Source of the DNA: JAUREX01 sp964472135
GTDB taxonomy: Bacteria; Pseudomonadota; Alphaproteobacteria; Rhodobacterales; Rhodobacteraceae
DNA length: 23,294 nucleotides
Direction: 5' to 3'
Assembly: GCA_964472135.1 (NCBI GenBank)
Contig: CAYYJB010000038.1
Span: 1 to 23,294 of the forward strand
The notes beneath the pieces were generated by a model. It was given only the letters and a program-made list of their open reading frames with translations, was not told the origin of the DNA and did no database searches. Position 1 is the stretch's first letter, and each line of letters opens with the position of its first letter. Position numbers and translations under genes: made by a program. This document shows positions 21,689-23,294 of the stretch, one piece after another.

Positions 21689-22443
21689 GACCAGAGCGCG
21701 CGCAGCCCGCGCGCGAGGTCGGCCGGGTGGCTGAGCGGCAGCATGTGGCCGGCCCCCCGGATCGTCAGCCGCCGCGCCCGGGGCAGGCGGGCCCCGAGCT
21801 CCCCGAGGATCGCCCCGATCACCGGCGGCGAGGCCGCGCCATCGACGAGCAGCACCGGGCAGCCGAGCGATTCGAGCCCGCCGGGGCGCAGGAGCGTGCC
21901 GGTCTCATCCTCGGTCAGCATCGCGCCTGCGGGGATGAGGTCGATCCGTTCGACCAGCGCCGCGCGCTGCGCCGGGGCCAGCCCCTCCCACGGGGCGCCG
22001 CTGCCCCAGACCGCCAGAAAGCCCCGCGCGGCATCCTCGGCGCGCCCCTCGGCGAGGGCCGCGGCGAAGCCCGCGTGGGTGGCGAGGTGGGCGGCATGGG
22101 CGGGCGTGCCGCGGGCGGCGGCGAAGAGGACGGGCTCGATCAGGCACAGCGTGCGGATCGCCCCGGGCCGTTCGAGCGCAACCCAGAGCGCCACCAGCCC
22201 CCCGAAGGAATGGCCGACCAGATCGCAAGGCCCCCCCATCGCCTCGAGTTCGGCCCGGCAGAGATCGATCGCGCGGGCCGCGTGACCCTTGCGGGCGGAA
22301 TCGCGGTTGCGGCCATGCCCGGGCAGGTCGAAGGCGCGCAGCACCGCGCCCTCGCCGAGGTCGCGCGCAAGCCCCGCCCATTCGCCCGCCGATGCAAGGG
22401 CCGCGTGAACCGCCAGCACGCGGCGCGGCGCGGCCGCCGTCAC
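21685..22443 (-). CDS. Alpha/beta hydrolase
   Basis: 252 residues, GTG start with GTGA overlap to the stop of the upstream isomerase-like gene, so the pair is coupled. VLAVHAALASAGEW has the oxyanion-hole turn near residues 13-15, FDLPGHGRN is typical, GHSFGG (77-82) holds nucleophile Ser79, LLVDGAASP likely the acidic residue, and GAGHMLPLSHP the catalytic His. Small-molecule esterase or thioesterase-like activity is expected; substrate unknown. Confidence 0.85.
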   Translation of the reverse strand: MTAAAPRRVLAVHAALASAGEWAGLARDLGEGAVLRAFDLPGHGRNRDSARKGHAARAIDLCRAELEAMGGPCDLVGHSFGGLVALWVALERPGAIRTLCLIEPVLFAAARGTPAHAAHLATHAGFAAALAEGRAEDAARGFLAVWGSGAPWEGLAPAQRAALVERIDLIPAGAMLTEDETGTLLRPGGLESLGCPVLLVDGAASPPVIGAILGELGARLPRARRLTIRGAGHMLPLSHPADLARGLRALWS

Positions 22444-23033
22444 GCCCCGACGCCGAGGTGGCGGGCCAGGAAATCGAGCCGGTCCTGCCCCCAGAACCGC
22501 TCATCCCCCACGATGTAGAAGGGCACGCCGAAGACCCCCGCCGCGACCGCATCCTCGAGGTTGCGCCCATAGGTCTCGGCCCCGACGAAAAGGCCCCGGT
22601 CGGCAAGCCCGGGATCGAAGCCATGGGCCGCGAGCGCCTCGCGGATGACGCCATCCTCGGCGATATTCTTCTCTTCCGCCCAGCAGGCGCGCATCAGCGC
22701 GTGGACAAGCCCGCCCAGATCGCCCCCGCCCGCCGCCTGCGCCGCGATGATCGCATAGGCCGAGGGGGCGGCGTTCGTCGGGAAATGCGCGGGCCGCAGG
22801 GTGATCGGCATCCCCAGATGCGCCGCGTGGCGGCGCAGCTCCTGCAGGCGGTAGGCCTTGCGGTTCTCGTGCCGGTCGGCGAGCGCGACGCCCCCCGTGC
22901 GGGCGAATAGCTGCATCGGATCGACCGGCAGATAGCGGATCTCCGCCCCCGCCTCGCGCGCGATCGCCTCGAGCCGCTGCCCGGCGAGATAGCACCAGGG
23001 CGAGATGGCCGAGAGGTAGTAATCGATGCGCAT
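22440..23033 (-). CDS. DsbA-family/2-hydroxychromene-2-carboxylate isomerase-like protein
   Basis: 197 residues, GST-kappa/DsbA-like thioredoxin fold without a CxxC pair. It starts IDYYLSAISPWCYLAG; S11 sits where HCCA isomerases and GST-kappa have the glutathione-binding Ser. FPTNAAPSAYAIIAAQ, then a helical insert with ACWAEEKNIAEDGVI, and GVFGVPFYIVGDERFWGQD (cis-Pro in GVPF, and the family's FWGQDRLDFL end) complete the picture. It may handle glutathione-dependent isomerisation of an aromatic or hydroxy-quinone intermediate. The ATG at 23033 is preferred since MRIDYY is the family start; an upstream ATG at 23069 would add 12 unlikely residues. It is coupled to the hydrolase. Confidence 0.87.
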   Translation of the reverse strand: MRIDYYLSAISPWCYLAGQRLEAIAREAGAEIRYLPVDPMQLFARTGGVALADRHENRKAYRLQELRRHAAHLGMPITLRPAHFPTNAAPSAYAIIAAQAAGGGDLGGLVHALMRACWAEEKNIAEDGVIREALAAHGFDPGLADRGLFVGAETYGRNLEDAVAAGVFGVPFYIVGDERFWGQDRLDFLARHLGVGA

Positions 23034-23137
23034 GTGCCGCCCCCTTTGCGTGCCCGGACCTGTTTGCAAGACCCTAGCCGGGTGCTAAGGCGTGTCAACG
23101 TCACGATTCCGTTGCAACACCCCCCCGGAGGCCCCCG
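23034..23137. promoter_or_regulatory. Divergent intergenic region before prs
   Basis: 104 bases between the isomerase-like gene and prs must hold two promoters. I see an 8-bp palindrome GTTGCAAC (23111-23118) and TTGCAA at 23064, but no convincing -35/-10 pair. CGGAGG at 23126-23131 is the ribosome site of prs. Confidence 0.35.
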
Positions 23138-23294
23138 ATGCCGGCGATGACCGAACCGAAACTCATCTCGGGCAACGCCAACCGCCCGCTCGCGACCGCC
23201 ATCGCGCGGCGGATGTCGATGCACCGGGGCATGTCGGTCGGGCTGGTCGATGCCCGGGTCGAACGCTTCAACGACCAGGAGATCTTCGTCGAGG
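23138..23294 (+). CDS. prs: Ribose-phosphate pyrophosphokinase, N-terminal part (cut by window end)
   Basis: 52 residues are visible. MPAMTEPKLISGNANRPLA, then RRMSMHRGMSVGLVDARVERFNDQEIFVE (quoted here in parts: GMSVGLVDARVERF, NDQEIFVE) match the start of PRPP synthetase: the xxFAGNAxxxLA opening and the RFxDGE-like RFNDQE segment that binds ATP/ribose phosphate. It makes PRPP from ribose-5-phosphate and ATP for nucleotide, His and Trp synthesis. CGGAGG 6 bases before ATG 23138 supports this start rather than the ATG at 23147. The usual Gly in RFxDGE is Gln here. Confidence 0.93.
   Translation, partial: MPAMTEPKLISGNANRPLATAIARRMSMHRGMSVGLVDARVERFNDQEIFVE

Noticed and set aside
1..23294. 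CRISPR arrays, tRNA genes, insertion sequences, attachment sites
   Set aside because: No spaced direct repeats, cloverleaf-like segments, transposase frames or paired terminal repeats were seen on either strand.

Overview
The window is very GC-rich, with dense, often overlapping genes. Its gene content (pccA, methylmalonyl-CoA mutase, a prs start of the form MPAMTEPKL, a DUF4174 protein) points to an alphaproteobacterium of the Rhodobacteraceae (Rhodobacter/Paracoccus type). No tRNA, rRNA, CRISPR array, transposase or integrase was found. No stretch over 300 bases lacks a gene.

Left part (1-2435): the 3' end of an unrecognised gene, then pccA, the biotin-carrying alpha subunit of propionyl-CoA carboxylase. 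The matching mutase lies at 11811-13940 and completes propionyl-CoA -> methylmalonyl-CoA -> succinyl-CoA.

Middle (2579-11252): a tightly packed run of ten same-strand genes, called A to J here, separates pccA from the mutase. I cannot assign it to any system I know. It starts behind a conspicuously AT-rich patch (about 2502-2545). Most neighbours overlap by ATGA or TGATG, or lie within 40 bp. Gene A has repeated L7/L12-CTD-like folds and gene B is a TPR-like protein. Genes C, D, E, F and J, and more loosely H and I, share one module: an N-terminal amphipathic helix (AQxxLDxxS), an LGFSPTFYQF-type strand, and a C-terminal half ending in (A)EGxSxxRTKLVPIPPP. Different proteins splice different domains into or onto it: OmpA-like (C), PASTA (I, J), Ig-like (H), a TTR-like beta domain plus coiled coil (I). 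Gene G is an Arg/Ala-rich helical protein. None of the ten has a signal peptide, although OmpA and PASTA domains normally act outside the cytoplasm. My best reading is a multi-subunit assembly built from one duplicated beta module. This is the main candidate for an undescribed system.

Right part: a divergent DUF4174 lipoprotein-like/secreted protein, the mutase, a VOC protein, a GNAT acetyltransferase and a soluble TerB-DnaJ protein. Next comes a minus-strand operon (20418-15778): SDR, acyl-CoA dehydrogenase, acyl-CoA synthetase and an aminoglycoside-phosphotransferase-like kinase. This set matches the enzyme classes of the levulinate (lva) pathway and of mammalian ACAD10/11, which break down 4-hydroxy acids. 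It would feed propionyl-CoA into the flanking pccA and mutase. Then follow a Cys/Met-type PLP enzyme, a GTG-started alpha/beta hydrolase coupled to a DsbA/HCCA-isomerase-like protein, and the start of prs.
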